DNA of 64,000 nt from assembly GCF_004345425.1 (NCBI RefSeq), contig NZ_SLVP01000003.1:469975-533974 (forward strand), given 5' to 3'. Shown here piece by piece: positions 17,067-26,214 of this stretch. The notes beneath the pieces are model-generated. The model was not told where the DNA came from and searched no databases. It was given only the letters and a program-made list of their open reading frames with translations. This stretch comes from Paenibacillus sp. BK033 (lineage in GTDB: Bacteria > Bacillota > Bacilli > Paenibacillales > Paenibacillaceae). The translations under genes and the position numbers were made by a program. The first letter of the stretch is position 1. Each line of letters begins with the position of its first letter.

Positions 17067-18407
17067 CTATCCAATCGTAATTTTGCCTTCCGGATACCGG
17101 TACAGCTCTTTCTCTGTTTTTGGTCCAAGAGCGTAAGCAAGCGTCAGTGGACCAAGCCGGCCGGCGAACATCGTTAATGCAATGACAATCTTGCCGAAAA
17201 ACGTCAGCTCGGGCGTAATGCCCGTCGTGAGGCCAACGGTACCGAACGCCGACGTTGTTTCGAACAAAATTTTCAGAAACTGCTGGTCTTCCGTTGTGGA
17301 CAGCAGCATCGTGACCAATATGACCAGCGTCAGCGACAGCATCGTAATCGTAAGCGCCTTAAAGATCCGGTCTTTCCCAAGCCTGTAATGGAAGAGAACG
17401 ATATCCTCCCGCCCGCGGATCATTGCGATAACCGCCCCAACCATAGTCGTAAAGGTCGTCGTTTTGATTCCCCCGCCCGTGGAGCCCGGAGATGCGCCGA
17501 TAAACATCAGAATAACGGTGAAAAATACGGTAGCCTGCCGGAGCTGGGTATAATCCAGCGTATTGGCCCCTGCCGTCCTTGGCGTAACGGACTGGAAAAA
17601 GGAAGCCAGTATTTTATCGCCCCAATTGAGGGATCCCAGCGTCTTGCTGTTCGAAAACTCGAAAACAAAGATAACAAGGGCACCGACGGCAATCAGAATG
17701 CCGGTTGCCGATAGAACAACCTTGCTATGCAGCGAAAGCCGTTTGTTTTTCCGAAACTCCAGCAAATCCGCCATGACCACAAAGCCTAATCCGCCAAAAA
17801 TAATAAGCAGCATCGACACGATATTAACGAGCGGATCGCCCACATACATCGTTAAGCTGCGGAAAAGGCCGAAGATATCGAAGCCCGCATTGTTAAAGAA
17901 GGAGATCGAATGAAAAACCCCGTACCAAACCGCTCGGCCGAGCGGCATATCAAATGCAAACCGGACGGCGAACAGCACCGCGCCAACCAGCTCAATCGTC
18001 AAGGAGTAAAAGATAACCCTGCGGATTAAACGAACGATGCCCTCCATGCTCGTCTGGTTCATCGCTTCCTGCAGAATGAGCCGTTCCTTAAGCGAAATTC
18101 GCTTGCGCAGCACCAGCGCAATCAGCGTGGCCATGGTCATAAAGCCTAACCCGCCGATTTGAATCAGCGAAAGGATGACGATCTTGCCGGCGGTAGAGAA
18201 GTATGTACCCGTATCGACAACAACAAGGCCGGTGACGCAGGTCGCCGAGGTCGCTGTAAACAGCGCATCGATAAAGGGCAGGCGCGATCCGTCATTGGAG
18301 GCAAAGGGCATCGACAACAGTATCGCTCCAATGATAATGATCATCGCAAACCCAAAGACAAGAATCCTTGGCGGAGACCACTTCAAGATATTGAGGTATT
18401 TGGTCAT
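17067..18407 (-). CDS. ktrB: Potassium uptake channel subunit KtrB/KtrD (TrkH family)
   Basis: A 446-residue membrane protein with four repeated M1-P-M2 units. The filter-like loops carry the expected glycines: ATCVTGLVVVDT (near 53), SFFNNAGFDIFG (near 168), PRTAGANTLDY (near 276) and FGTVGLTTGITP (near 390). The motif GASPGSTGGGIKTTTF before the third unit is the gating loop of KtrB. It pairs with the RCK subunit encoded 17 bp downstream. Expression is likely reduced by high c-di-AMP through the upstream riboswitch. Confidence 0.92.
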   Translation of the reverse strand: MTKYLNILKWSPPRILVFGFAMIIIIGAILLSMPFASNDGSRLPFIDALFTATSATCVTGLVVVDTGTYFSTAGKIVILSLIQIGGLGFMTMATLIALVLRKRISLKERLILQEAMNQTSMEGIVRLIRRVIFYSLTIELVGAVLFAVRFAFDMPLGRAVWYGVFHSISFFNNAGFDIFGLFRSLTMYVGDPLVNIVSMLLIIFGGLGFVVMADLLEFRKNKRLSLHSKVVLSATGILIAVGALVIFVFEFSNSKTLGSLNWGDKILASFFQSVTPRTAGANTLDYTQLRQATVFFTVILMFIGASPGSTGGGIKTTTFTTMVGAVIAMIRGREDIVLFHYRLGKDRIFKALTITMLSLTLVILVTMLLSTTEDQQFLKILFETTSAFGTVGLTTGITPELTFFGKIVIALTMFAGRLGPLTLAYALGPKTEKELYRYPEGKITIG

Positions 18408-18445
18408 TGTTTTCTCCTTTTAATGGACCTTTCAACATTTGGGCA

Positions 18446-18473
18446 TAAAAAAAAGCACGGGAACTCCCATGCC
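18446..18473 (-). terminator. Riboswitch-linked terminator before ktrB
   Basis: On the minus strand GGCATGGGAG pairs with TTCCCGTGC (one mismatch) and is followed by TTTTTTTT. It lies between the c-di-AMP aptamer and the ktrB ribosome site, where an expression platform is expected. Confidence 0.85.
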
Positions 18474-18477
18474 GGAT

Positions 18478-18640
18478 GAGTCCTGTTCCACACAGCCTGC
18501 GAGGTTAGCTGACGGATTCGGGCCTGGAAAGGCAGCCCTATTCAAGCGGAATGCTCGAAATTCACCCCATGCTGGCGGATGGCTCCGGACAGCGGTTTGG
18601 TTCCCCCGTTTTCAATAACGAAATTCGGCTGATACGATTC
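18478..18640 (-). ncRNA. c-di-AMP riboswitch (ydaO/yuaA class)
   Basis: Conserved ydaO-yuaA segments are visible in order on the minus strand: GGGGGAACCAA (near 18607-18597), GGGGTGAATT (near 18569-18559), CCGAATCCGTCAGCTAACCT (near 18521-18502) and CGCAGGCT. The class binds c-di-AMP and in Firmicutes often precedes ktr genes, where ligand binding causes termination. The terminator and ktrB follow. Confidence 0.92.
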
Positions 18641-18659
18641 GATTTATATGACGTTAACG

Positions 18660-18689
18660 ATTATACGCCTTAAGGACGGAAACGATCAA
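18660..18689 (-). promoter_or_regulatory. ktr operon promoter
   Basis: Minus strand TTGATC (18689-18684), an 18-nt spacer and TATAAT (18665-18660). Transcription would start just before the riboswitch. Confidence 0.65.
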
Positions 18690-18890
18690 AATGAGCCTAA
18701 GCGATAATTAGGCGGAATTCGTTCAAATATAGGCAATGCTATAAAGCAAATGGTCACTTGCTGGCTGCAAGTCCTTATTTCACCGCTTTCCGTTTGCATC
18801 CTCCGCTTTTGCCCGCATTGGATAAATCAGGTTAATAATGGTATGGTAACTGTAGCGAAGCATCGTCTGAATTCGAAATGGAGGTTTTGT

Positions 18891-20483
18891 ATGATCCCTT
18901 CCATCGCTCCTCATGATTGGAAAAGGTTCTTGTGGGCTGCTGTTGCAGGCGCAATTATTTTTATCTTTACCCAATTCGGCCCTGCAGCCGGGGACCAGCT
19001 GTTCTCAAGCTCTACACCTAAGGTTATCGCAAAAAGCGAAGCCGAGTCCACCGCGAAAACGTTCGTCCAGGAACAGTTCGGCAAAACGGCCGTAGCCGCC
19101 CATGCGATTTATCAGACCGACAGTCTGGCAAACGGGTATTTCTCCAAGGAAGATCTGCTTGGCAAGTTCGAGGATCAATACGATGCCAAGTTCCCGACCG
19201 ATACGTTCCAGGTCAATCTGGAGCTGGAGGACGACACCAAGGCTTACGTCTACGTCCATATGACAAACGGCGGCATCACGGGCTGGCATTGGCTTGGCGG
19301 TCAATCTGCCGGGAATGCCCAGTTGGTTCAAACGTCAGCGAAGGCTTTTGCCGAAACAAAAGGATTCCGGCCTGAAGAATTGGACAGCTTGTATAGAAAT
19401 GACCAAGGTGACGCGGTTCTTCACCCAACCGGTTATACGCTTGGAGACGCTTCTCTCGAACTGATTATCGGCGTTGGTCTTATCGACGATAAACCTGTGA
19501 TCACCAGGTACAAGCCCGCATTCCAGGCTCCGGCTGATTACGTCGCTTATGTGGAAGGCCAGAAAAAGACGGGCAGCGCGCTGTCTGTGGTCAGCCTGGC
19601 GTACATGTGCTTTATCTCCCTTGTCTTGTCGCTTATATACGCGATTCTGTACAGAAGACACACGACTTTTAAACGCGGGGTATTTATCAGCCTTGTGTTT
19701 ATCTTCTTCTACATTTATAACAATCTGAATGTACTCGACGGCATTTTGGCAACCTTGGGCGAGCAGAGCCGGTCGGATGCCGAGATGAAGGCTACCGTCA
19801 TGATTACCGTCGTGCTGCTGATTCCGGTTGGCCTCGCCGTTTACTTCGCCCTTGTCGCCGGCGACGGGATGTGGCGCTCGCAGAAACGGCCGTTATGGCC
19901 GGGATTCCGCGAACGCGGCTATGGCGAGCATGTATGGCGCAGCGTTGGCCTCTCCTATCTCTTTGCGGCTATTATTCTCGGCGCGCAAGCGATTATTATG
20001 GTCGCCATGAAGTTTCTTGCCGGTTCTTGGGCAACCAGCGATGCTACGCAATCCGCATACAATACGGATATGCTGTGGCTGATGCCAATGATGGCCTGGT
20101 GCGCGGCCATCTCCGAAGAAGCGATATTCCGGTTGTTCGGCATTGCTCTATTCAAGAAATGGTTTAAAAATACGTTTATCGCCACTCTTATTCCCACGGT
20201 CATGTGGGCGCTGGGGCATGTCGGTTATCCGATCTTCCCGTTCTATACGCGTATCGTAGAGCTGGTTATTCTGGGAACGGTATTTTGTCTTATCTTCCTC
20301 CGCTACGGCTTTATAACCGCCGTGTTCACCCACGCCATACTGGACAGCCTTATCATGGGCTTCGAGCTGGTCGGCGTTGGAGGAGGCGTCAATATTACCG
20401 CTGCCCTTATCTACGCTGTTCTCCCTGTTATCGTCGCGTGGGTTATCAAGTACTGGCATGGCCGGCGTTTTATACGGGTCTGA
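18891..20483 (+). CDS. CPBP-family intramembrane metalloprotease with extracytoplasmic domain
   Basis: A 530-residue membrane protein. The N-terminus has one membrane segment (FLWAAVAGAIIFIFTQFG) and about 220 residues of probable extracytoplasmic domain. The C-terminal half has about seven membrane segments. CAAX-protease/bacteriocin-processing (CPBP) motifs are present: EEAIFR near 409, WALGHVGYP near 438 and a FTHAILDS histidine near 479. An upstream in-frame start at 18750 lacks a ribosome site; ATG 18891 has GGAGG 8 nt before it. Members process prenylated peptides, bacteriocins or regulatory membrane proteins. The substrate here is unknown. Confidence 0.85.
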   Translation: MIPSIAPHDWKRFLWAAVAGAIIFIFTQFGPAAGDQLFSSSTPKVIAKSEAESTAKTFVQEQFGKTAVAAHAIYQTDSLANGYFSKEDLLGKFEDQYDAKFPTDTFQVNLELEDDTKAYVYVHMTNGGITGWHWLGGQSAGNAQLVQTSAKAFAETKGFRPEELDSLYRNDQGDAVLHPTGYTLGDASLELIIGVGLIDDKPVITRYKPAFQAPADYVAYVEGQKKTGSALSVVSLAYMCFISLVLSLIYAILYRRHTTFKRGVFISLVFIFFYIYNNLNVLDGILATLGEQSRSDAEMKATVMITVVLLIPVGLAVYFALVAGDGMWRSQKRPLWPGFRERGYGEHVWRSVGLSYLFAAIILGAQAIIMVAMKFLAGSWATSDATQSAYNTDMLWLMPMMAWCAAISEEAIFRLFGIALFKKWFKNTFIATLIPTVMWALGHVGYPIFPFYTRIVELVILGTVFCLIFLRYGFITAVFTHAILDSLIMGFELVGVGGGVNITAALIYAVLPVIVAWVIKYWHGRRFIRV

Positions 20484-20500
20484 ACGATTTCTCTTTATAA

Positions 20501-20535
20501 AAGGGATGTATCTGTTAAAGATACATTCCTTTTTT
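20501..20535 (+). terminator. Terminator after CPBP gene
   Basis: AAGGGATGTATC pairs with GATACATTCCTT around TGTTAAA and is followed by TTTTT. Confidence 0.88.
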
Positions 20536-20648
20536 GCGTTTTACCGGTACCGCAAAGAGCCCATTTAATAGAAACGGTCATTTTGTCCAAGAGGAATCCT
20601 GTCCACCTTAATATAATCTATTATACCAATATATGGAGTGTGATAGGA

Positions 20649-21137
20649 TTGATTGCAAGAATCAGCGGTTATGACCGCAAACAGAGCTCAGGCAGTAAAT
20701 GCTGTGAGAAACAGTCGTCGGGCAAAAAGTCAAGCGGCCGTCACAAATCGTCCGGGAAAAAGAACACATCGGGCGGCAAGAAAAACGATTGCCATGAACA
20801 CAAGTCTTCAAGCAAAAAATCGTACGGCTATTCACACAAATCAAATGGCTGCAAATGCGAGCACAAATCTTCGGGCTGCAGCGACAATTCAGTAATTCCG
20901 TATAAAAAGGAAGAAAAATCAAACGGAAAAAGTTATGCTGAATATGCTTATGGCATCCTTAGCAAGCTGTCGCTCGGACAAGTTATTCACCGCGTTACGT
21001 TGGATAACGGAAAGGATCTGGATAAAGCGAAATGGGCTGGCTTTAAGAACGGGCATGCTACATTCTCTGCCTTCAACTACAAAACCACTTACCTCGTTTA
21101 TGTCCCGCTGAACAAAATTACGAGCATCGCTCTTTAA
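20649..21137 (+). CDS. Lys/Ser/Gly/Cys-rich protein, possible spore-surface protein
   Basis: A 162-residue protein from a TTG at 20649 after GGAGTGTGATAGGA. Residues about 8-80 are low complexity, rich in K, S, G, H and C with repeated SSGKK and HKSS units and paired cysteines (KCCEKQ, CKCEHKSSGC). The last 70 residues form an ordinary, probably beta-rich domain (VIHRVTLDNGKDL, TTYLVYVPLNKI). I do not recognise the family. The composition resembles cross-linked spore coat or exosporium proteins. The AATATAATCTA upstream resembles the CATATAATCTA before the next gene, which suggests co-regulation, perhaps by a mother-cell sigma factor. Confidence 0.6.
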   Translation: MIARISGYDRKQSSGSKCCEKQSSGKKSSGRHKSSGKKNTSGGKKNDCHEHKSSSKKSYGYSHKSNGCKCEHKSSGCSDNSVIPYKKEEKSNGKSYAEYAYGILSKLSLGQVIHRVTLDNGKDLDKAKWAGFKNGHATFSAFNYKTTYLVYVPLNKITSIAL

Positions 21138-21204
21138 AAGCACCGGACAAGGAACCATTTCGCATTTATATCCACTTTCGTACAGACGCAAATCTATCAT
21201 CCTT

Positions 21205-21212
21205 CATATAAT
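21205..21212 (+). promoter_or_regulatory. Possible sporulation-type -10 (CATATAAT)
   Basis: CATATAAT fits the CATAnnnT -10 of mother-cell sigma factors, with an AC dinucleotide 17 nt upstream as a minimal sigma-K -35. ATATAATCTA is shared with the leader of the previous gene. Suggestive only. Confidence 0.35.
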
Positions 21213-21242
21213 CTAGTACTACGTTTAAGAGGAGTGATAGAT

Positions 21243-21695
21243 TTGCCAAACAAAAACAAAAACAATAATAACGAGAAGCATCAAAAACAAAACCCCGATG
21301 CAGCTAACAAGAGCCTTGGCAACCGCACTGGCGGCAATCAAAGCCCTGGCGGCGGCAACCGCACCGGCGGCAATCAAAGCCCTGGCGGCAGCAATCGTAC
21401 CGGCGGTAACCAAAGCCAAGGCGGCGGCAACCGCACTGGCGGCAATCAAAGCCCTGGCGGCGGCAACCGCACTGGCGGCAATCAAAGCCCTGGCGGCGGC
21501 AACCGCACCGGCGGCAATCAAAGCCCTGGCGGCGGCAACCGCACCGGCGGCAACCAAAGCCCTGGCGGCGGCAACCGCACCGGCGGCAACCAAAGTCCTG
21601 GCGGCGGACGCAGCGCAGGCGCGGCAACCGAAGCCGGAGCGGAGAACAAATCGGGCAAAAAAGGCAAGGGCAAAGATAAAAGCAAAGGCAATTAA
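21243..21695 (+). CDS. Gly/Asn-rich repeat protein, possible spore-surface protein
   Basis: A 150-residue protein from TTG at 21243 (ribosome site GAGGAGTGAT; the GTG at 21234 overlaps that site). A charged Asn/Lys-rich start is followed by eight 12-residue repeats of NRTGGNQSPGGG, then a Lys/Gly-rich tail (GKKGKGKDKSKGN). Each repeat holds two N-x-S/T sequons. No globular domain, signal peptide or membrane segment is visible, and it is not a collagen-type G-X-Y repeat. The organisation mirrors the gene before it (TTG start, same ribosome-site form, related upstream motif), so the two may act together at the spore surface. I do not recognise a family. Confidence 0.6.
   Translation: MPNKNKNNNNEKHQKQNPDAANKSLGNRTGGNQSPGGGNRTGGNQSPGGSNRTGGNQSQGGGNRTGGNQSPGGGNRTGGNQSPGGGNRTGGNQSPGGGNRTGGNQSPGGGNRTGGNQSPGGGRSAGAATEAGAENKSGKKGKGKDKSKGN
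21321..21608 (+). repeat. Eight tandem 36-bp coding repeats
   Basis: Eight in-frame 36-bp units encode NRTGGNQSPGGG with few changes (one PGGS, one SQGG). Because the period is a multiple of three and the DNA is GC-rich, other frames on both strands also stay open here; those are not genes. Confidence 0.95.
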
Positions 21696-21708
21696 TGAAT
21701 AAAAAAAA

Positions 21709-21740
21709 GAAACGGGATGAAAAATTCATTCCGTTTCTTT
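21709..21740. terminator. Bidirectional terminator between repeat protein and uvrC
   Basis: GAAACGG and CCGTTTC pair with an extended ATGAA-type loop stem, flanked by A and T runs. The uvrC stop codon lies inside the hairpin. Confidence 0.8.
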
Positions 21741-23606
21741 TTCTTTTACCTCTTCGTTTAAAGCAACTAAAATTTGCGAAGCCAGCTTCTCGCCAATCGA
21801 AAGAGGCTTAAATTCTTCGATGGAAGCTTCCTTAATCTTCTTGATCGAGCCAAAATGCTTGAGCAGCAGCTTGCGGCGCTTCTCCCCGATCCCCGGAATC
21901 GCATCCAGCTGGGAAGCGATCATTGACTTGCCGCGCTGTTCGCGGTGGAAGGAGATCGCAAACCGGTGGACTTCATCCTGAATCCGCTGCAGCAAATAAA
22001 ATTCCTGGCTGTCGCGCGGCAACGGCACCACTTCCGGCGGGTCGCCGGTCATCAATTGGGCCGTCTTATGCTTCGCATCCTTTACGAGTCCGCAAACCGG
22101 AATATACAATCCGAGCTCGTTTTGGAGAATATCAAGTGCTGCGGAAATTTGCCCCTTGCCCCCGTCGACTACGATGAGATCCGGAGGGGTCTGCTGCTCC
22201 TTCAGCATTCTTTCATAACGGCGCCGCACAACCTCGCGCATGGTCTCGTAATCATCGGCGCCAACAACGGTCTTGACCTTGTACTTGCGGTATTCCTTCC
22301 TGTCGGGCTTGCCATCCGTAAAGACAACCATTGCCGAGACCGGATTGGTACCTTGAATATTCGAGTTATCAAAAGCCTCGATACGCCGGACCTCCGGGAG
22401 TCCCAGCCATTCGGCTAATCCTTCCGAAGCGCGGATGCTTCTCTCTTCATCCCGCTCGATCAGGCGGAATTTATCGGCAAGCGCAATCTTGGCGTTATCG
22501 ATCGCCATGGATACGGCTTCGCTTTTCCGTCCGCGCTGCGGCATCAGCACCTTCACCTTCAGCCAGTTATGCAGCATAGCAGCAAACTCATCCGCGGCCG
22601 TGGACGATTCCGCCGCCCCTTCTTCCTCTTCTGCCGGGAGCGGAAGCAAGATCTGCTTCGGCAATGCCGGATTATCGCTGTAATATTGGGTCACGAACGT
22701 CATAAAATCATCGTACTCATCCCCATAATAAGGAAACGTTGTGCCGCGCCGTTCAATCATTTTCCCTTGGCGCATGTACAGAATCTGTACGCACATCCAG
22801 CCCTTCTCTACCGCGTAACCAAAGATATCGCGATCGAGGGCATCGTTCATCGTAATCTTCTGCTTCTCGATAACAGCGTCAATGCTGATGATCTGATCGC
22901 GATATTCCTTGGCACGTTCGAAATTTAGCTCTTCGGCCGCCGCCTCCATCTTACGCTGAATTTCCGTTTTTACCGCATCATGGCCGCCGTTAAGAAATTT
23001 GGTGATCTCCTGGATCATTGCGTCGTACTGGCCCTGCTCCACCTCGTATTCGCAAGGAGCAATACATTGGCCGATATGATAATACAAGCAGACTTTATCG
23101 GGCAGCGTCCCGCATTTGCGCAGCGGATAAAGCCGGTCCAGCAGCTTCTTGGTCTGCTGGGCCGCGTAGGCATTCGGATAAGGCCCGAAATATTTGCCTT
23201 TGTCCTTGACGACGCGCCGCGTAACCTCTAGACGCGGATGTTTTTCATTCGTGATTTTAATATATGGAAAAGTTTTGTCGTCCTTCAGAAGGACGTTATA
23301 CCTTGGATGATATTGCTTGATCAGATTGCATTCGAGAATGAGTGCTTCCATATTGCTCGAGGTAATAATATAGTCAAAGTCCCGGATTTCCGATACGAGC
23401 CGCTGCGTCTTCCCGTTGTGGCTGCCGTTAAAGTAGGAACGGACGCGGTTTTTCAGCACTTTCGCTTTGCCTACATATATAATCGTGCCTTCCCCGTTCT
23501 TCATTAAATAACAGCCGGGCTGGTCTGGAAGCAGCGCTAATTTGTTGCGGATGAGCTCTTCGGCTTCTGCCCTGCTGACAGCTGTATTCTGTTGTTGCTG
23601 ATCCAT
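21726..23606 (-). CDS. uvrC: UvrABC excinuclease subunit C
   Basis: A 626-residue nucleotide-excision repair nuclease making both incisions. N-terminal GIY-YIG nuclease domain ([20 protein letters not shown], about 18-37), an early Cys-rich segment ([21 protein letters not shown]), a UVR motif near 205-240, the RNase H-like 3' domain ([12 protein letters not shown]) and two C-terminal helix-hairpin-helix motifs ([20 protein letters not shown]). The frame stays open upstream through the repeat to 23765, but ATG 23606 has AGGAGGG and gives the family length. The spurious extension translates three repeat copies. The leader carries those repeats. Confidence 0.95.
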   Translation of the reverse strand: MDQQQQNTAVSRAEAEELIRNKLALLPDQPGCYLMKNGEGTIIYVGKAKVLKNRVRSYFNGSHNGKTQRLVSEIRDFDYIITSSNMEALILECNLIKQYHPRYNVLLKDDKTFPYIKITNEKHPRLEVTRRVVKDKGKYFGPYPNAYAAQQTKKLLDRLYPLRKCGTLPDKVCLYYHIGQCIAPCEYEVEQGQYDAMIQEITKFLNGGHDAVKTEIQRKMEAAAEELNFERAKEYRDQIISIDAVIEKQKITMNDALDRDIFGYAVEKGWMCVQILYMRQGKMIERRGTTFPYYGDEYDDFMTFVTQYYSDNPALPKQILLPLPAEEEEGAAESSTAADEFAAMLHNWLKVKVLMPQRGRKSEAVSMAIDNAKIALADKFRLIERDEERSIRASEGLAEWLGLPEVRRIEAFDNSNIQGTNPVSAMVVFTDGKPDRKEYRKYKVKTVVGADDYETMREVVRRRYERMLKEQQTPPDLIVVDGGKGQISAALDILQNELGLYIPVCGLVKDAKHKTAQLMTGDPPEVVPLPRDSQEFYLLQRIQDEVHRFAISFHREQRGKSMIASQLDAIPGIGEKRRKLLLKHFGSIKKIKEASIEEFKPLSIGEKLASQILVALNEEVKEKETE

Positions 23607-23620
23607 ATTGTCCCTCCTGA

Positions 23621-23812
23621 AAAGAATTACCATACAAATGGCCGGACCTTGGCAATTGGGGTAATTCTTACTTCGTAAGCATAAGCTCAGAATTACCATA
23701 CAAATGGCCGAACCTTGGCAATTGGGGTGATTCTTGCTTCGTAAGCATAAGCTCAGAATCACCACACAAATGGCCCAACCTTGGCCATTGAGGTGATTCT
23801 TACTTCCAAAAC
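23621..23812 (-). repeat. Pre-SD hairpin repeat, three tandem 66-bp copies, upstream of uvrC
   Basis: Units at 23623-23688, 23689-23754 and 23755-23812. Each forms a hairpin with base AGAATTACC / GGTAATTCT (ATCACC / GGTGAT in unit 3) and a tip of GGCC facing GGCAATT or GGCCATT. Unit 3 changes both sides and keeps pairing. The linker is CTTCGTAAGCATAAGCTC. Read with uvrC, the first unit ends GGTAATTCTTTTCAGGAGG, the uvrC ribosome site. Confidence 0.85.
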
Positions 23813-23892
23813 ACCGGCTTAGCGCTGTTTATCTATTCCTTTATTTTAGCATATCGAACGCATGTTTCGCTTAATAATTGTCAATGAATTGC

Positions 23893-23922
23893 TTTACAAT
23901 TATTCGTAAAGTTGGGTATACT
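23893..23922 (+). promoter_or_regulatory. Promoter of the YqzM-like gene
   Basis: TTTACA (23893-23898), an 18-nt spacer and TATACT (23917-23922), giving a leader of about 35 nt. Confidence 0.55.
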
Positions 23923-23964
23923 ATTAGAAGCTTGAATGGTCTTCAAGGGAGGCGTAATCCACTA

Positions 23965-24111
23965 ATGGAAAATGTACGTGATCCGCGCGAACATGTGAAC
24001 GAAGAACCGCGCCACGACTTGATGGACGTTATGAACGGCTTTGGCGGAATGCTCGGCTTTATGACCGTCTTTTTCGCTGCAGCCGTCATCATTAAATTCA
24101 TCATCTCGTAA
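23965..24111 (+). CDS. Small membrane protein, YqzM-like
   Basis: A 48-residue protein: charged N-terminus with DPREHV and RHDLMDVMNGFG, then one membrane segment (MLGFMTVFFAAAVIIKFII). The pattern D-x2-D-x3-GF followed by a membrane helix ending VIKF resembles Bacillus YqzM, whose function is unknown. ATG 23965 follows GGGAGGC; longer in-frame starts lack a ribosome site. It has its own promoter and a perfect terminator. Confidence 0.65.
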   Translation: MENVRDPREHVNEEPRHDLMDVMNGFGGMLGFMTVFFAAAVIIKFIIS

Positions 24112-24123
24112 CCACAAACAAGA

Positions 24124-24159
24124 AAAGCTCCGTACCGGATATCCGGTACGGAGCTTTTT
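24124..24159. terminator. Bidirectional terminator
   Basis: A perfect palindrome, AAAAGCTCCGTACCGGAT and its complement, with A/T runs on both sides. It serves the YqzM-like gene (+) and the sulfate operon (-). Confidence 0.9.
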
Positions 24160-24169
24160 CGCTTTATTC

Positions 24170-24388
24170 TTATTGAGCGACGGCACGAAGATTATCGCCG
24201 TTAGCAGCCTTTTGCTCGGGCTGCGCCTGCTTGTGGGAAGGCTGATCGTAACGTGTGCGTTCAGTACGGTCGATTTGAACAATACGTCCATCATGTACGG
24301 TAATATTGACAGAACCATACTGCAGCCCATTAACTTGCTCAAGGATACGGTCCAACCACAACTGATCTACTTCCAACGGTTTTGCCAT
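24170..24388 (-). CDS. YezD-family (DUF2292) small protein
   Basis: A 72-residue protein resembling Bacillus YezD: VNGLQYGSVNITVHDGRIVQIDRTERTRY. The C-terminal third is polar and probably disordered. ATG 24388 follows GAGGGGTTA. It lies 53 bp after cysW at the end of the sulfate ABC operon. DUF2292 genes often sit with sulfate or sulfonate transport genes as I recall, so a sulfur-related role is likely; the mechanism is unknown. Confidence 0.8.
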   Translation of the reverse strand: MAKPLEVDQLWLDRILEQVNGLQYGSVNITVHDGRIVQIDRTERTRYDQPSHKQAQPEQKAANGDNLRAVAQ

Positions 24389-24441
24389 TATTAACCCCTC
24401 CATAATCAACCGATTTACTCGGCATTAGTTTCAAAAAAAAT

Positions 24442-25326
24442 TTACTCGGCTTGTTCGCGCGATGCGTTTTGATTCGTTTTCCATTCGAACAAAGCCTTCA
24501 CCAGCAGAGTCAGGACGGCCAGCATCACAAGCAGGGATGCTACGGCAAAGGAAGCAGAGAACTGATATTCGTTATACAAAATTTCGATATGCAGCGGAAG
24601 CGTATTTGTCTCCCCACGAATATGGCCGGATACGACGGATACGGCGCCAAACTCCCCCATCGCTCGGGCGTTGGATAGAATCACGCCATACAGCAGGCCC
24701 CATTTGATATTCGGAAGCGTGATGCGCCAGAAAATCTGCCAGCCTTTTGCCCCAAGACTAGCTGCGGCTTCCTCTTCCTGCACGCCTTGCGCCTGCATGA
24801 GCGGAATTAACTCGCGGGCTACAAACGGAACGGTAACGAAGATGGTGGCCAATACGATACCCGGAAGCGCAAAAACGATCTTAATATCATGCTCGTCAAG
24901 CCAAGGGCCAAAAAAGCCCTGCGCGCCAAACATTAAAATATAGATAAGTCCGGAAATAACCGGCGAGACGGCAAACGGCAAATCGATTAAAGTGATAAGA
25001 AAATTTTTCCCCCGGAAGCGGAACTTGCTGATTGCCCATGCCGCCGCTATACCGAACACCGCGTTTAGCGGTACGGCAATTAGCGCTACTAGCAAGGTTA
25101 ATCGCAAAGCGGATAAGGCATCCGGATCGGTGATTGCCGCTTTGTATACATCAAAGCCCTTCTTGAAGGCTTCGATAAATACCGAGACAAGAGGCATCGC
25201 AACGGCCAGCCCCAGAAATAACACGGCGATGCTGATTAAAGTCCATTTTACGCCAGCCGACTCGGTAATATGCCTCGGTCTCTTCGACGCTTCCTGCGAC
25301 AAGTGCGCGGTAACTGCTCCAGCCAT
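24442..25326 (-). CDS. cysW: Sulfate ABC transporter permease CysW
   Basis: A 294-residue permease with six membrane segments. The cytoplasmic coupling loop [20 protein letters not shown] (about 184-203) and [16 protein letters not shown] (about 220) are typical of CysW. It is 13 bp downstream of cysT and works with it as a heterodimer for sulfate/thiosulfate uptake. No ATPase gene (cysA) is in this operon, so the ATPase must be encoded elsewhere. Confidence 0.9.
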   Translation of the reverse strand: MAGAVTAHLSQEASKRPRHITESAGVKWTLISIAVLFLGLAVAMPLVSVFIEAFKKGFDVYKAAITDPDALSALRLTLLVALIAVPLNAVFGIAAAWAISKFRFRGKNFLITLIDLPFAVSPVISGLIYILMFGAQGFFGPWLDEHDIKIVFALPGIVLATIFVTVPFVARELIPLMQAQGVQEEEAAASLGAKGWQIFWRITLPNIKWGLLYGVILSNARAMGEFGAVSVVSGHIRGETNTLPLHIEILYNEYQFSASFAVASLLVMLAVLTLLVKALFEWKTNQNASREQAE

Positions 25327-25339
25327 GATAATCCCTCCC

Positions 25340-26179
25340 CTAATCCGCTATCGTGCGGCGATTAATCCGCCATTGCATGAAGTTGATAAGCAGCAGAAGC
25401 AGGAACGAGACAATAAGCATAACCAGCGCAATCGCCGTTGCCCCTTTATAATCGAATTGTTCCAGCTTCGTCATAATGAGGAGAGGAGCGATTTCCGTTC
25501 TCATCGGCATGTTGCCCGAGATGAACACGACAGAGCCATATTCCCCGATCCCCCGTGCGAATGCAAGCGCGAACCCGGTTAAGAGCGCCGGCATCAGCTC
25601 CGGCAAAATAACCTTCCAGAATGTCCGCAGCCGATAGGCGCCAAGCATAACCGCCGCTTCCTCGGTTTCTTTCTCAAAGTCCTGCAGGACAGGCTGTACC
25701 GTCCGGACAACAAAAGGAATTCCGATAAAAATGAGTGCAATCGTAATGCCAAGCTGCGTATAAGCAACCTTCAGCCCCAGCGGCGCGAGAATCGAGCCTA
25801 CCCAGCCATTTGGTGCGTAGATTGCGGTCAGCGCAATACCGGCAACCGCCGTCGGTAGAGCGAACGGCAAATCGACGAGGCTGTCGATAATTTTTTTGCC
25901 CGGGAAGCGGTACCGGACAAGCACCCAGGCGACCAGCAGCCCGAATACGAGATTCGTTAGCGCGGCGAAAAAAGATGTGGTAAAGCTGATCCGGTAGGAA
26001 GCGATTACCCTTGGATTCGTAATAATCGCCCAGAATTCGTTCCAGCTCAGGCCGGTTGTTTTCACAAACACACCGGCGAGAGGGATAAGAACGATCAAGC
26101 TGAGGTAAGCGATTGTGAAGCCCATCGACAAGCCAAAGCCCGGCAATACGTTTTTGGACTTCCTTTTGGAACCTTTCAT
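25340..26179 (-). CDS. cysT: Sulfate ABC transporter permease CysT
   Basis: A 279-residue permease with six membrane segments, coupling loop [20 protein letters not shown] (about 172-191) and [17 protein letters not shown] (about 208). Partner of CysW. It follows the sulfate-binding protein gene by 35 bp; the ATG at 26179 has an adequate ribosome site (GGAGCTGACTT). Confidence 0.9.
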   Translation of the reverse strand: MKGSKRKSKNVLPGFGLSMGFTIAYLSLIVLIPLAGVFVKTTGLSWNEFWAIITNPRVIASYRISFTTSFFAALTNLVFGLLVAWVLVRYRFPGKKIIDSLVDLPFALPTAVAGIALTAIYAPNGWVGSILAPLGLKVAYTQLGITIALIFIGIPFVVRTVQPVLQDFEKETEEAAVMLGAYRLRTFWKVILPELMPALLTGFALAFARGIGEYGSVVFISGNMPMRTEIAPLLIMTKLEQFDYKGATAIALVMLIVSFLLLLLINFMQWRINRRTIAD

Positions 26180-26214
26180 GTGAAGTCAGCTCCGTTCATC
26201 TATGGTCACCCTCA

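Noticed and set aside
21321-21608. 36-bp repeats considered as a CRISPR array
   Set aside because: Repeats are directly contiguous without unique spacers, in frame and translated as a regular 12-residue unit. No cas genes nearby.
23623-23765. N-terminal extension of UvrC through the tandem repeats
   Set aside because: The extension translates the 66-bp repeat three times and lacks a ribosome site; ATG 23606 with AGGAGGG gives the normal UvrC start.
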